In this document: positions 43,639 through 53,425 of the stretch, piece by piece
Layout: every line of letters begins with the position of its first letter
Numbering within the stretch: the stretch's first letter is position 1
From: Pseudomonas sp. 7P_10.2_Bac1
GTDB taxonomy: Bacteria; Pseudomonadota; Gammaproteobacteria; Pseudomonadales; Pseudomonadaceae
DNA length: 64,000 bases
NCBI RefSeq assembly: GCF_025465935.1
Contig: NZ_JANLNV010000023.1
Span: 62,001 to 126,000, forward strand
Direction: 5' to 3'
Program-made: the position numbers and the translations under genes
Notes under the pieces: model-generated
Told to the model about the DNA's origin: nothing
Database searches by the model: none
What the model saw: the letters and a program-made list of their open reading frames with translations, nothing else

Positions 43639-44538
43639 TCATTGTTCCTGCAACGCACCGAGGTTGATGCCGGGCGCAGGTAAAGCCATGGTTTCAACGT
43701 TCCACTTTTTCAGAATCGTGTCGTAGGTCCCATCGGCCTGAATGGCTTTGAGGCCGGCCAGAATCGCCTCCCCCAACTGCGTTCGGTCCTTGAGGTAGGC
43801 AATGCCAATCAGGTTCTTGGGAAATACATCGCCGGTCACCACCTGAACCGGGCGCGGGGCTTTGGCACTCACGTCACCGGCAATCGAGGTCGCGGCCACG
43901 ATAAAGTCTGCACGCCCCGAGTAGAGCGAAAGATACACGGCATCGGCTGAGGCAAACTCCAGTCTTTTAGGCACCGGCTTGCCCAGCGAGGTGCAATACC
44001 TGGAAAAATCCTTTTCGATAAAGTCGACAAAGTTGGTACCCGATTGCAGCCCCACGGTCTTGTCACACAAAGAGCTCAGTTCCACGGGCGTGTCTTTGCT
44101 ATCGACCAGCACGAAAGCGCCTTGGGTGAGGTAGGCATAGTCAACAAAGCTCAACGTCTTGCGTCGCTCTGGCGTGTCCGAAACCGCCATCATGGCGATG
44201 TCATATCGATTGGCCTGAACACCGGGGATCATCCCTGAGAACTCAATCGAGGTCTGGTTGATGCCCACACCCAGTTTTTCGCCAATGGCTTGCAGGATAT
44301 CGACCTCAAAACCTTGCAGGGTTTTGCCGTCTTCACCGACAAAAGTAAACGGCGGCCACTTGGCATCGGTGACCACGTTAATGACGTTGGTCTTTTTGAT
44401 CTCATCGGGCAGCAAGTCATGCAGCGACACGGGGTTGGCGAAAGCCCCCAGCGAGGCACCCAAAGACGCCACCAGGGCTGACGACACCGCGAGTTTCCTG
44501 GCAAACGATGCAACGCGAAGCGAACTCATCATGCTCAT
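43639..44538 (-). CDS. Polar amino-acid ABC transporter binding protein
   Basis: A 299-residue periplasmic protein with a signal peptide (AVSSALVASLGASLGAFA). SBP family 3 features include AKWPPFTFVGEDGKTLQGFE, VDILQAIGEKLGV and LKAIQADGTYDTILKKW. I use ATG 44538 because AGGA lies 8 nt upstream; the frame extends to 44574. First gene of the transporter operon. The ligand cannot be read from sequence; sulfur context points to cystine, taurine-like or related compounds. Confidence 0.9.
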   Translation of the reverse strand: MSMMSSLRVASFARKLAVSSALVASLGASLGAFANPVSLHDLLPDEIKKTNVINVVTDAKWPPFTFVGEDGKTLQGFEVDILQAIGEKLGVGINQTSIEFSGMIPGVQANRYDIAMMAVSDTPERRKTLSFVDYAYLTQGAFVLVDSKDTPVELSSLCDKTVGLQSGTNFVDFIEKDFSRYCTSLGKPVPKRLEFASADAVYLSLYSGRADFIVAATSIAGDVSAKAPRPVQVVTGDVFPKNLIGIAYLKDRTQLGEAILAGLKAIQADGTYDTILKKWNVETMALPAPGINLGALQEQ

Positions 44539-44595
44539 GATTTTTTCCTGTTGGCGCAGACTGCTCTGCGCCACGTAATTAGGGGCAATGGGTAG

Positions 44596-45849
44596 TTACA
44601 GCGCGGCAGTTTTGGCGGGCTCGTTAATTACGCCCACATCGTCGCCAGCGACAAAGATCGGCGGTAGTTCTTCATTCAGCAGGTAGTCGCCAATCACGCG
44701 GGCCTTGTACAAATGCGGGTTATGCGACGACAGCGCACGGGCATTGCGCCAGTGCCGATCCAGGCCGCCTTTGGCGTCGATGGCAGTGGCGCCAAGCGTG
44801 TCGAAAAGCTCTGTCGCAGCGGTCAGTACCAGCGGGATCAAGGTCACTTGTGCCGCCGAAATTTCCAGATCAGCGTTCACATAGGCGGCGTCGGTGGCGG
44901 CCGATTGCTCGCCCTCCACGTTCCAGACATGCCAGGCATCCTCAAGCGCCTGGGCCGCGCCGAGCACAATAGAGCGCGCGGAGCTTGCGGCGGCGCCGAT
45001 CTTGCCGACCTGCATCTGGATAATCGGATCATGACGCGGCAATCCACCCGGCCCCGTGTAGTAAACCCGCTGACGGGCCGCGACTTTTTCAGACACATCC
45101 CGTGCAATCGCCCTTGCGACCCCGGCGAGGGTTGCCAGGTGCACCAGTTGCGCAAAACCACTGCCAGCGCGGAGCGTGGATTTGATATGCGGCGAAATTT
45201 CATCGGCGTAGACCACCACATCTTCAAAAATCGACGAACCGGTCGCGGTCAGGCGCTGCCCGAAACCATCCCAGTCATCCAGCAGGGTCACGCCTTTCCT
45301 GTCAGAGGGCACTGTGATGATCACGCGATTGCCATGCTCATCCACACCAATCACTGGAATCCATTGAGAGTAAAGGCTTCCAGTCCCGTAGGCTTTTTTG
45401 CCATTCAGCCGGAAGTTGCCGTCAGCATGCGGCAGCACCTGAGTGCGAATTTCACCAATCGGCGTTCCCGGTGGCTCGGTGGTAGCGTTACCGAACAGCT
45501 CGCCGCGCACCACCCGGTCGATCCACACGGCTTGTTTTTCCAACTGATCGCCGATCATCAAGCGCTCCACCCGGGAAAAATGCAGTCGCAGCGCTTGAGG
45601 GATGTTGGAGTCCGCCGCTGCCAGCTCAATCAACAGGTCAAACAATTGAACGATGGAGGCGCCGAAACCGCCCTGTTCGACCGGAATCCGGAGAGCACCA
45701 AAACGTGCTTCACGCAGCCAGCCGATTTGTTCAAATAACAATGTGCGGCTGCGCTCTCGGGCCGAGGCGTCTTTGCGAATCTTGTCAAAGATGGGCTTGA
45801 ACCGTTCGTGCAGTTCAGCCGAACTGTATTGCTTGGATGTCGCGCTCAT
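44596..45849 (-). CDS. SfnB/DszC-like flavin-dependent monooxygenase (acyl-CoA dehydrogenase fold)
   Basis: A 417-residue protein of the acyl-CoA dehydrogenase fold. The N-terminal helical domain has ALRIPVEQGGFGASI, the mid domain FRLNGKKAYGTGSLYSQWIP and the C-terminal part DTLGATAIDAKGGLDRHWRN, as in SfnB/DszC monooxygenases. These oxidise organosulfur compounds with reduced flavin. It lies between an amino-acid transporter and an NtaA/DszA-type monooxygenase, supporting a sulfur-scavenging role. Substrate unknown. The start at 45849 gives MSATSKQYSSAEL. Confidence 0.85.
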   Translation of the reverse strand: MSATSKQYSSAELHERFKPIFDKIRKDASARERSRTLLFEQIGWLREARFGALRIPVEQGGFGASIVQLFDLLIELAAADSNIPQALRLHFSRVERLMIGDQLEKQAVWIDRVVRGELFGNATTEPPGTPIGEIRTQVLPHADGNFRLNGKKAYGTGSLYSQWIPVIGVDEHGNRVIITVPSDRKGVTLLDDWDGFGQRLTATGSSIFEDVVVYADEISPHIKSTLRAGSGFAQLVHLATLAGVARAIARDVSEKVAARQRVYYTGPGGLPRHDPIIQMQVGKIGAAASSARSIVLGAAQALEDAWHVWNVEGEQSAATDAAYVNADLEISAAQVTLIPLVLTAATELFDTLGATAIDAKGGLDRHWRNARALSSHNPHLYKARVIGDYLLNEELPPIFVAGDDVGVINEPAKTAAL

Positions 45850-45892
45850 GCTGTTAATCCTTTTGGTGTTTCACGTCTAAAAACGTGCGTGT

Positions 45893-47278
45893 TTAACGGG
45901 CCGCGTAACGAAACTGCCGACCGTAGTGGCGCCCGCAAAGCTGCGCAGCGTCTGTGCCAAACAACTTCTCGCGCCAAGTCCCTTCGGCGTACTCTTGTTT
46001 GAAAACGCCGCGCTGCTGTAACTCCGGGACTACAAAATCCACAAAGTCCTCATAACTGCCGGGGGTCACAACCCGCATCAGGTTGAAGCCATCAATGCCG
46101 GTATCACGGGCAAAATCCGCTAACTGATCGGCCACCTGCGAGCCTGACCCCACGATGGGCAGCGTGCGGGTCCCCAGTTTCATTTCGTCCAGCAAACGCC
46201 GAACGGTCCAGGGGGCGCCGGAGTTGTAGCGGGTAATGGAATCGAGAATGGCGCCCATGGCTTGGGTGTTTTGCAGGGTGATCGGCTCATCAAGGCCATA
46301 GCGCGAAAGGTCTTCGCCAATCGACGCGCTGAAGTGCGTCAGACCGCCCGCCGCACTGGCGTAGCGTTGGTATTCGCGTAGTTTCTCGTTGGCCAGCGCC
46401 TCGGTCTTGTCGGTGACCACCACCACGCCAACAAAAATCTTGATGTCATCGCAAGCCCGCCCGTTGGCCACGGCCCGATTGCGCAGGTCTTGGACAATGC
46501 TCTTGGTGACGTCGACGTTTTGATTGTGCGACGACATGAAGATGCACTCGGCATGACGCGCCGCAAACTCGCGCCCCCGCGATGACGTACCGGCCTGAAA
46601 CAATACTGGCGTGCGCTGTGGCGAGGGTTCGCACAGGTGAATCGCATCGAGCTGATAAAACGGCCCGTCATGCTTTATCCGGTGCACTTTGGCCGGGTCG
46701 GTAAAGCGCCCGGTCTGACGGTTGCGCTCCACGGCGTCGTCTTCCCAACTGCCCTCCCACAGTTTGTAGACGAGGTCCATATAGTCATCTGCCATGTCAT
46801 AACGGTTGTCATGGCGGATCTGCTCGGTGAGCCCCATCGCCCGCGCAGCACTGTCCAGGTAGCCGGTCACGATGTTCCAGCCCACGCGCCCATTGGTTAA
46901 ATGGTCGAGGGTGGAAAAACGCCGTGCCAACAAATAAGGCTTTTCATACGTCAGGTTGGCCGTGACGTTAAAACTCAAGTGTTGAGTCGCGTGGGCCATG
47001 GCCGACAGAGGGATGACGGGATCGTTAATCGGCACTTGCACCGCCCCGTGCAACGCCGCATCGGGAGAGCCACCATGCACGTCGTTAGTACCAATCACAT
47101 CGGCCAAGAACAACCCGTCGAACTTGCCGCGCTCAAGGGTTTTGGCCAACTTGACCCAGTAATCCAGACTTGAATAGTCAATTGAGTTATCGCTGGGATG
47201 CGTCCACATCCCATGGGAGATATGGCCAACGCTGTTCATGTTGAACGCGTTCAGCATTATTTTTTTATTGAAGCCCAT
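45893..47278 (-). CDS. NtaA/SnaA/DszA-family FMN-dependent monooxygenase
   Basis: A 461-residue luciferase-like monooxygenase. N-terminal MLNAFNMNSVGHISHGMW, then DGLFLADVIGTNDVHGG, NLTYEKPYLLARRFSTLDHL and VLFQAGTSSRGREFAARHAE are hallmarks of the NtaA/DszA class. Members oxidise dibenzothiophene sulfone, nitrilotriacetate or dimethyl-sulfone-type compounds with FMNH2. Context favours an organosulfur substrate. ATG 47278 follows GGAG; the GTG one codon upstream is less likely. No flavin reductase gene is adjacent, so reduced FMN must come from elsewhere. Confidence 0.88.
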   Translation of the reverse strand: MGFNKKIMLNAFNMNSVGHISHGMWTHPSDNSIDYSSLDYWVKLAKTLERGKFDGLFLADVIGTNDVHGGSPDAALHGAVQVPINDPVIPLSAMAHATQHLSFNVTANLTYEKPYLLARRFSTLDHLTNGRVGWNIVTGYLDSAARAMGLTEQIRHDNRYDMADDYMDLVYKLWEGSWEDDAVERNRQTGRFTDPAKVHRIKHDGPFYQLDAIHLCEPSPQRTPVLFQAGTSSRGREFAARHAECIFMSSHNQNVDVTKSIVQDLRNRAVANGRACDDIKIFVGVVVVTDKTEALANEKLREYQRYASAAGGLTHFSASIGEDLSRYGLDEPITLQNTQAMGAILDSITRYNSGAPWTVRRLLDEMKLGTRTLPIVGSGSQVADQLADFARDTGIDGFNLMRVVTPGSYEDFVDFVVPELQQRGVFKQEYAEGTWREKLFGTDAAQLCGRHYGRQFRYAAR

Positions 47279-47339
47279 CACTCACTCCAGACGGTAGAAG
47301 CCCTTGAACACAGGCCTCTCTCTGTTTCAGATTTAGCGT

Positions 47340-49007
47340 TTAACGGCCCTGCAACTCAGTGTCAGTAGCCGTCTCGGGCCAGCGAAACTGCACCGTTTGA
47401 TCGTGCGCAATGTCGTGGCCCAAGCTGCGCTCCCACGAGAGGTAATCGCGAAAGATCTGCTCGCGGTTCTCTTTGGCGCGCATCGTCGAGCCCCAGTCAT
47501 CGTCAAAAGGTGACAACAGCTGTTGCGGCGCAAACTCGACTTCGAGGGGCAACCCCGCCGCCCGCCAGGCCTGCGTACCGCCTTTGAGTGCATAGGCTTC
47601 AACACCAAAGTCACGGCTGACTTGAGCCGCGGCATACGCCGCATTCACGCCATCCGGGGAGGTGAACACCAGAGGGCCAGGGGATCGGGTTTCAAGCCAC
47701 GCGGCCAGCGACGGCCGCAATACGAACTTCGCGCCCGGAAGGTGGCCCAACTCGTAGTCCAGGCTCGGTCCGACATCCAGCACCGCATACCCGGCGTCCA
47801 GATGCTGTTGAACGGCTTGCGGGGCCAACCACTGAACCGTGTCCGGGAGCACATCGGCAGCGGTCTCAGTCACCTGCATCACGCCCGGCTCATCCAGAGC
47901 AAGCAGATGGATTTCTGCGTTATTGAAATGCGACAACCAAAACGCACTCACCGCCGCACGCTTTAAATGGCCATCGTCCACCAGCACGACACGTGCATTG
48001 CGCACAGGTACATGAGCGTCGTACGTCATCAACAATTGACCACCCGGCACAGACACCGCTTGCGCAAGGTGCCCGGCGCGATAGTCCGCCTCGGGGCGAA
48101 CATCAAACACATAGAGCGTTCGATCGTCCTGCTCTTCAATCAAGCGCTGCAAGTGAGCGTAATCAATCACACTAAGGCCATGACGCCGCACGAGCGTTTC
48201 AGCTTGCTCGCGCAAAATCCCGCCCGGCTTGAACTGACCCGGCGCCGGCAACCCATTGTCTCCGGGGCCTGTGGGCAATCCATAGAGGAAGGACGCCATC
48301 ACCCCGTCCTCCAGAAAAGCCACGTTCGACACACCGTCAAGCAGGGCCAGGGTGGTGGCCGCGACGATCCCGCGAGTGCGGCTGAAGCAACTGATCACAT
48401 ACAAATGATCGGCCTCATCTGTCCGGTTCAAGTTGTGAAGCGCCAGCTCAACCCCCGGCACATTAAAGGCCCGGCCAACGGTGGTTTTTTGGTATTCATG
48501 CTCGGGCCGGCAATCAATGAGCGTGGTGGCCTGCCCGCGTTCAAAGCGAGCCTGAAGGTGTTCCGGTGTGAGCGTGGGCGTTGCGTAGTGCGCATGGGCC
48601 AAATCGGCAAATGCTTTGACCAGCGTGTTGTAACCGGTGCCCAACGAATACCCACTGACTTGCCATGCCTTAATACCACCGTCGAGCACCCGTATATGGG
48701 TAAAAGACAGTTCAGTTAATACAGAAACTGCACGCTCTGCCGCCCCGCCTACAGCCCCGGCATCATCCACAACAATCAGAGAAACATGCTTATTGGGAAT
48801 AGCGCGCAGTACCTGATATTCAAGACTGCTCAATGCAAAGTGCGCTGAAAGATTAATATGGCCTTGCGCATAAAACCGGGCTTCACGCACATCAACAACA
48901 GCAACTTCAGCGTCACTCATCAATGTTACATAAAGATCATTGGCAGATATTAAAGGGATTGATTGAAGCCGCGTCATACGCTGTCGCCCAGAAGAAGTTG
49001 TACTCAT
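47340..49007 (-). CDS. Protein with four rhodanese-like domains
   Basis: A 555-residue protein with four tandem rhodanese-like repeats. Their starts contain AVVDVREARFYAQGHI (about 35), TLIDCRPEHEYQKTTVGRAF (about 157), LYVFDVRPEADYRAGHLAQA (about 296) and AVLDVGPSLDYELGHLPGAK (about 416). Only the second has an active-site loop with Cys (ISCFSRTRG); the others lack it at that place, so one catalytic and three structural domains are likely. It would transfer sulfur or handle sulfite/thiosulfate released by the neighbouring monooxygenases. The start is uncertain between ATG 49007 and ATG 48977. Confidence 0.85.
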   Translation of the reverse strand: MSTTSSGRQRMTRLQSIPLISANDLYVTLMSDAEVAVVDVREARFYAQGHINLSAHFALSSLEYQVLRAIPNKHVSLIVVDDAGAVGGAAERAVSVLTELSFTHIRVLDGGIKAWQVSGYSLGTGYNTLVKAFADLAHAHYATPTLTPEHLQARFERGQATTLIDCRPEHEYQKTTVGRAFNVPGVELALHNLNRTDEADHLYVISCFSRTRGIVAATTLALLDGVSNVAFLEDGVMASFLYGLPTGPGDNGLPAPGQFKPGGILREQAETLVRRHGLSVIDYAHLQRLIEEQDDRTLYVFDVRPEADYRAGHLAQAVSVPGGQLLMTYDAHVPVRNARVVLVDDGHLKRAAVSAFWLSHFNNAEIHLLALDEPGVMQVTETAADVLPDTVQWLAPQAVQQHLDAGYAVLDVGPSLDYELGHLPGAKFVLRPSLAAWLETRSPGPLVFTSPDGVNAAYAAAQVSRDFGVEAYALKGGTQAWRAAGLPLEVEFAPQQLLSPFDDDWGSTMRAKENREQIFRDYLSWERSLGHDIAHDQTVQFRWPETATDTELQGR

Positions 49008-49348
49008 CGTTAATCATTTTTATAGGCAATGGCGCTCGCGTAGCAACTCGAATAATCTGTTCTCAGGCATCGGAAATTCTGTTGGGCGACGCTTTCACAC
49101 GGCCCCGCAGGTGCAAGCTCCCACGCCGCGGGCGCCAAGGGTTTAACTTTTTTTGATGGTCGCCTCCTTATTCCTTTAAGGAATAAAACTATCGCTCAAC
49201 AGCCTTTCTATAAAATATGGCGACTTCTTATAATCCCTCGTTAATTCGTCCTCCGGCCATGATGCCGGCGACTCATTCAGCGGTGAGAACCCCATGCTAC
49301 GCAACCTACCGAGGGCTTTGCCTGGGTCTGTAATACACAGAGGCCGTC
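49008..49348. other. Divergent intergenic region between the rhodanese and LysR genes
   Basis: This 341-bp stretch holds the divergent promoters of the sulfur genes and the LysR regulator. Its central part (49160-49250) is A/T-rich, with an inverted-repeat-like TTATTCCTTTAAGGAATAA near 49168. I see no gene in it. A LysR-type binding site is expected, but I cannot place one with confidence. Confidence 0.4.
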
Positions 49349-50296
49349 ATGGCGTTTAAGTATTCGCTTAAACAACTGCGCTACCTCGTCACGACCATTG
49401 AATGCGGCAGCATCTCTGAGGCTTCACGACGCCTTAATATTTCCAACCCGGCTATTTCATCGGCCATCAAAGACCTCGAAAGTCGGTTTAACCTGCAAAT
49501 ATTTATTCGCCATAAATCCAACGGATTAATCCTGACGCCGGAAGGCTCCAGTTTTTTTGAGCGCGCAATAAGTTTACTTCGTGACGCACGCGAATTTGAG
49601 CAACACGTCAACGGTGACAGTGGAAAAATCAGCGGTGAAATAGTACTTGCCTGCTATGACCCTATTGCCTCGTGTTATCTACCTGAACTTCTGGCCTCCT
49701 TCAAAGAGCGTTTTCCTGCAGTCAAAATTACACTTCACGTGGTACATCAGAACAAAATAGCCGAAGGATTAAGATCCGGCGCCTATGACTTGGCACTGAC
49801 CTACTCGGCGGGTTTAAGAGAAACCCATAAATATATTCCCCTACTGCCCGACTTATACCCGCGTGCGGTGCTGCCGGCAGGGCACCGACTGGCCACACTG
49901 CGTGAAGTTTCGTTATCGATGATTGCTGATGAGCCGCTGATCCTGCTGGACATCTGGCCGAGTAACCAATACTTCCTGGGGCAGTTTGAAGAGGCTGGTC
50001 TACAGCCCAACATCGCCTACAAAGTGCCCTCGATTGAACTGGTCACCGCCTTCGTTGGGCAAGGGCTCGGTGTGTCCATCATGGTGACCTTGCCCGAACA
50101 AATTCAGACAGCCAACGGTAATAAAGTCGTCACCCTGCCCATCACCGACCCACAGGTTGCCTCGCGAACTGTGGTGGCATGGAACCGCGACAAAGACCTC
50201 ACACGCCTCTGCACCGAGTTTGTGAACCACTGCAAAAACGAGATCAAGTTGCCCAGGCATATGCGGCCGAGGGCCCAGGAACTGATTGCCTATTGA
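49349..50296 (+). CDS. LysR-family transcriptional regulator
   Basis: A 315-residue LysR regulator. The N-terminal helix-turn-helix is LRYLVTTIECGSISEASRRL-N-ISNPAISSAIKDLE. The C-terminal effector-binding domain (about 90-300) has IVLACYDPIASCYLPELLAS and FVGQGLGVSIMVTL. It is divergent from the rhodanese-monooxygenase-transporter block and is the natural candidate to control it, in the manner of CysB/Cbl-type or other sulfur regulators. The inducer is unknown. Confidence 0.9.
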   Translation: MAFKYSLKQLRYLVTTIECGSISEASRRLNISNPAISSAIKDLESRFNLQIFIRHKSNGLILTPEGSSFFERAISLLRDAREFEQHVNGDSGKISGEIVLACYDPIASCYLPELLASFKERFPAVKITLHVVHQNKIAEGLRSGAYDLALTYSAGLRETHKYIPLLPDLYPRAVLPAGHRLATLREVSLSMIADEPLILLDIWPSNQYFLGQFEEAGLQPNIAYKVPSIELVTAFVGQGLGVSIMVTLPEQIQTANGNKVVTLPITDPQVASRTVVAWNRDKDLTRLCTEFVNHCKNEIKLPRHMRPRAQELIAY

Positions 50297-50302
50297 AGCG
50301 AC

Positions 50303-51469
50303 TCAGCCCTTCTTTTCACCCCTGAACACCAGCAACGCGGCGAACACGGCTCCCACCGCGCCGACACACAGCATCAGCCCCTGATCACTCAGATACGTGG
50401 CCGTGGCCCCGGTGGCGATGGGGCCGAGTACGCCGCCCACGGTGTAGAACAACGCAATCGCGGTCATGGCAGTCGATACCTGGTGCTTGGCCACACGGTC
50501 TCCGGCCTCTATCACGGCCAGGGTGTTCATGCCGCCAATCGCGCCGCCCCACACAAACACCACCAGCACCGCCAACCACGGAAATGGCTGGCTGAAGGGG
50601 ATGGCCAGGGTGCCCAGCAGGAGCATCAGCCCGCAGGCCAGTTGGCCGGCTTTGTAGGAACTGCGATCGGCCATCCAGCCAATGGGCAGTTGCAGTAAGG
50701 TGCCGCCCAGCCCGAACACGGATATCAGCAGTGTCGCGGCTGTCAGCGAGTACCCCGAGGCCACGCTGTAAGGTGCAAGGAACGATACGGTGGAGGTTTC
50801 AGCGAAGCCGGCAATAAAGGCGCCGCCCAGGGCCACGGGAATGAGCCCGTAGAATTTGCCATGGGCTTTTTCTTGCGGTGTTTGCGGCTGCGAATCGTGT
50901 GAGGTGAGCGTCAGGGCTAAAGCACCTGATATCAACACGATCACCGCACAGGCGTAGTACGGCAGCGCTCCGTCGACGCCGAACACCACCAGCAGCAACG
51001 GCCCCATCGCAATGCCGAGGCCCATCAGGGTTTCATGCACGCCAATAGCGCGGCCGCGGCCATCGCTTGAAGACACGGCAACGATCCAGGTGTCACAGGC
51101 GATCCAGCGCAAGATCAACCCAATGCCCAGCACAAAATTCAGGCCGAACATCAACACCAGATGCTCGGTAATGGTCATGCCCAACAGGGCAAAGATCGTG
51201 AGCACGGCACTCAGCACATTCGCCTTCACCAGCCCGAGAACACCTAAGACCCGCGGGACGATTTTGTACAACAGTAAAATCGCGATCCACGAAGCGCTGA
51301 CAATCATGCCGATTTTTGCCGAGCTGACACCCCGCTGTTCCAGCGACATGGACAGCAATGGCGTGATGGTGCCGATCTGCACAATCTGCGACAACACCGA
51401 CACTGCGTTGATTTTGGTTAGCACGACCCAGCGTTGCCGGTCGGCGTATTCAGCACTCGGCACTTGCAT
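50303..51469 (-). CDS. Major facilitator superfamily transporter
   Basis: A 388-residue transporter with about 12 hydrophobic helices. The MFS loop-2 motif is degenerate. ALPYYACAVIVLISGALALT and LGGTLLQLPIGWMADRSSYK, with a DR-containing loop, fit YcaD/MFS type proteins. It is convergent with the LysR gene and its stop is 6 bp from that gene's stop. Substrate unknown; a role in export or uptake linked to the adjacent sulfur genes is only positional. Confidence 0.82.
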   Translation of the reverse strand: MQVPSAEYADRQRWVVLTKINAVSVLSQIVQIGTITPLLSMSLEQRGVSSAKIGMIVSASWIAILLLYKIVPRVLGVLGLVKANVLSAVLTIFALLGMTITEHLVLMFGLNFVLGIGLILRWIACDTWIVAVSSSDGRGRAIGVHETLMGLGIAMGPLLLVVFGVDGALPYYACAVIVLISGALALTLTSHDSQPQTPQEKAHGKFYGLIPVALGGAFIAGFAETSTVSFLAPYSVASGYSLTAATLLISVFGLGGTLLQLPIGWMADRSSYKAGQLACGLMLLLGTLAIPFSQPFPWLAVLVVFVWGGAIGGMNTLAVIEAGDRVAKHQVSTAMTAIALFYTVGGVLGPIATGATATYLSDQGLMLCVGAVGAVFAALLVFRGEKKG

Positions 51470-51815
51470 GCACGAAACCCTTCCCTGGAGAACCGCACAA
51501 CAGTGGCGGCACGCGCAATCATGCGCTTTTTTTACGAATTTGCCGGGCCTTTTCGGACAAGCTCGCGATTGAGTGTTCAGCGGTGAACACCTCTCTTTTC
51601 CAAGGGAGGCCTGAGAATCAAATCACCGAACACATATATCTTTATTGAATATTCAAATACTAATTAAGACTTTTTTGGTCTATTTAAATATCGTGCATCA
51701 TTCACCCACGCTCTGCGCTTGAGGAACAACACCCGTTGCTGAAATCGGACGGTGCCGCCTGCAAGCCCGCTTCTACAGGGGTGTGAGAAGAACATTTTTT
51801 TAACGGAGTCAGTCA
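51470..51815. other. Intergenic region upstream of tonB
   Basis: 346 bp between the divergent MFS gene and tonB. The centre (51630-51700) is A/T-rich and could hold promoters, but I find no convincing Fur box or other operator. A ribosome site (ACGGAG) precedes tonB. No gene is supported. Confidence 0.4.
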
Positions 51816-52622
51816 ATGGGTAAAGTCCAAACCGCAGGCGCTGTGCCGGACGCGTTATGGCGCCAGGCACCGATCGGCGACTTGCTTGATCTGGGCCGCG
51901 CCTATCGCGAACCGCTGGCGCTTGGGCGCCTGCAAAGTACACCCAAGCGTATTTTGAGCCGCCCGGAAGCGGTGTTGATCGGGGTGTTTGCGCTGGCGCT
52001 GCACGGCGCCGTGATTTATTGGATCAGCCAGAATCCGGCGCCGGTGTTGCCGATCGTGCCGCCTGAAGTGCCGCCGATGACCATTGAATTTTCACAACCG
52101 GCGCCCGTGGTCGAAACGCCGCCACCACCGCCCGAGCCGATTGTGCAGCCGGTCGCTGAGCCACCTCCGCCCGTCGAAGACGAGTTGGCCGTCAAGCCTC
52201 CACCGCCGCCCAAGCCCAAGCCAAAACCGGTGGTCAAACCAGCGCCCAAACCTGTTCCCAAACCGGTTGAGCAACCTCCGGCGCCGCCCGCACCGCCAGT
52301 GGCCGCACCCGCGCCACCGGCACCACCCGCGCCCAAACCGATTACCCCGGCGTCGGCCAATGCTGGCTACTTGCATAACCCGGCGCCGGAATACCCGTCG
52401 CTGGCCATGCGCCGAGGCTGGGAAGGCACTGTGTTGCTGCGTGTGCACGTGTTGGCCAGCGGTAAACCGGGCGAGATCCAGATACAAAAAAGCAGCGGCC
52501 GTACCCAGCTCGATGATGCCGCTCTGGCGGCCGTCAAACGCTGGAGTTTTGTCCCGGCCAAACAGGGCGACGTGGCCCAGGACGGCTGGGTCAGCGTACC
52601 CATCGACTTCAAAATCAAATAA
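51816..52622 (+). CDS. tonB: TonB energy-transducing protein
   Basis: A 268-residue TonB. After a 50-residue cytoplasmic part there is one membrane anchor (AVLIGVFALALHGAVIYWIS, about 52-71), a long Pro/Lys-rich periplasmic spacer (about 75-180) and a TonB C-terminal domain (LHNPAPEYPSLAMRRGWEGT then DDAALAAVKRWSFVPA). With ExbB-ExbD it uses the proton gradient to power outer-membrane receptors for siderophores, sulfur compounds or other ligands. The extended N-terminal cytoplasmic part is typical of Pseudomonas TonB1-like proteins. ATG 51816 follows ACGGAG. Confidence 0.95.
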   Translation: MGKVQTAGAVPDALWRQAPIGDLLDLGRAYREPLALGRLQSTPKRILSRPEAVLIGVFALALHGAVIYWISQNPAPVLPIVPPEVPPMTIEFSQPAPVVETPPPPPEPIVQPVAEPPPPVEDELAVKPPPPPKPKPKPVVKPAPKPVPKPVEQPPAPPAPPVAAPAPPAPPAPKPITPASANAGYLHNPAPEYPSLAMRRGWEGTVLLRVHVLASGKPGEIQIQKSSGRTQLDDAALAAVKRWSFVPAKQGDVAQDGWVSVPIDFKIK

Positions 52623-52704
52623 CTGAACCCAATCACTGATAGCGGGCTACCTGACAAAAGGCGCATCGCACGACTGACTTAATGCCTTGTTGGAGAGCCA
52701 CACC

Positions 52705-53424
52705 ATGAACCTGATCGCTTCCCCTTTTGAATCCATAGAACATGCGGTCATCTGGCTGCTGATTATTTTCTCGGTCGCCACCTGGGGCCTGTTCCTGCTC
52801 AAAGGCGTGCAATTCAACCGCCTGAAAGGCCAGGACCGCCGCTTCCTTAAACAATTCTGGGCCGCCACCAGCCTCGACTCGGCCGCCGAACTGGCCAGCA
52901 CCGCGCCGGGCGCTGCCGCCCGCGTAGCCCAGGCCGGTTATGCCGCCATTCAAGTGAGCGACGGGCCACAAGCCAATGACCTGGCCCACACCATCAACCA
53001 TCAGGACCGTCTGGAGCGCTCGCTGCGTCAACAAATCGTACGTGAGCGCCGCTCGCTGGAAACCGGCCTGGCGATCCTCGCCAGTATCGGCAGCACCTCG
53101 CCGTTTATCGGTCTGTTCGGCACCGTGTGGGGCATCATGTCGGCCCTCAAAGGCATCAGCGCCGCCGGTTCCGCCAGCCTTGAAACCGTGGCCGGCCCGA
53201 TTGGTGCGGCACTGGTTGCGACCGGCGTCGGCATCGCGGTCGCGGTGCCTGCGGTACTGGTTTACAACTACTTCTTGCGTCGCCTGAAGCTCACTGCCGC
53301 TGACCTGGACGACTTCGCCCACGACTTCTACAGCCTGGCCCAGAAGAGCGCCTTCCGCGTACATCTGCACCCAGTGCTGAACACCGCAGCCAGTGGTGCA
53401 ACCAAAGTGAAGGAGGCGTCTTGA
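52705..53424 (+). CDS. exbB: ExbB biopolymer transporter subunit
   Basis: A 239-residue membrane protein with three hydrophobic segments and the ExbB/TolQ/MotA core: LAILASIGSTSPFIGLFGTV, WGIMSALKGIS and IGAALVATGVGIAVAVPAVL. ATG 52705 follows GGAG; the in-frame codon at 52687 is not used. It forms the proton-channel motor with ExbD, encoded 1 bp downstream. Confidence 0.95.
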   Translation: MNLIASPFESIEHAVIWLLIIFSVATWGLFLLKGVQFNRLKGQDRRFLKQFWAATSLDSAAELASTAPGAAARVAQAGYAAIQVSDGPQANDLAHTINHQDRLERSLRQQIVRERRSLETGLAILASIGSTSPFIGLFGTVWGIMSALKGISAAGSASLETVAGPIGAALVATGVGIAVAVPAVLVYNYFLRRLKLTAADLDDFAHDFYSLAQKSAFRVHLHPVLNTAASGATKVKEAS

Positions 53425-53425
53425 G

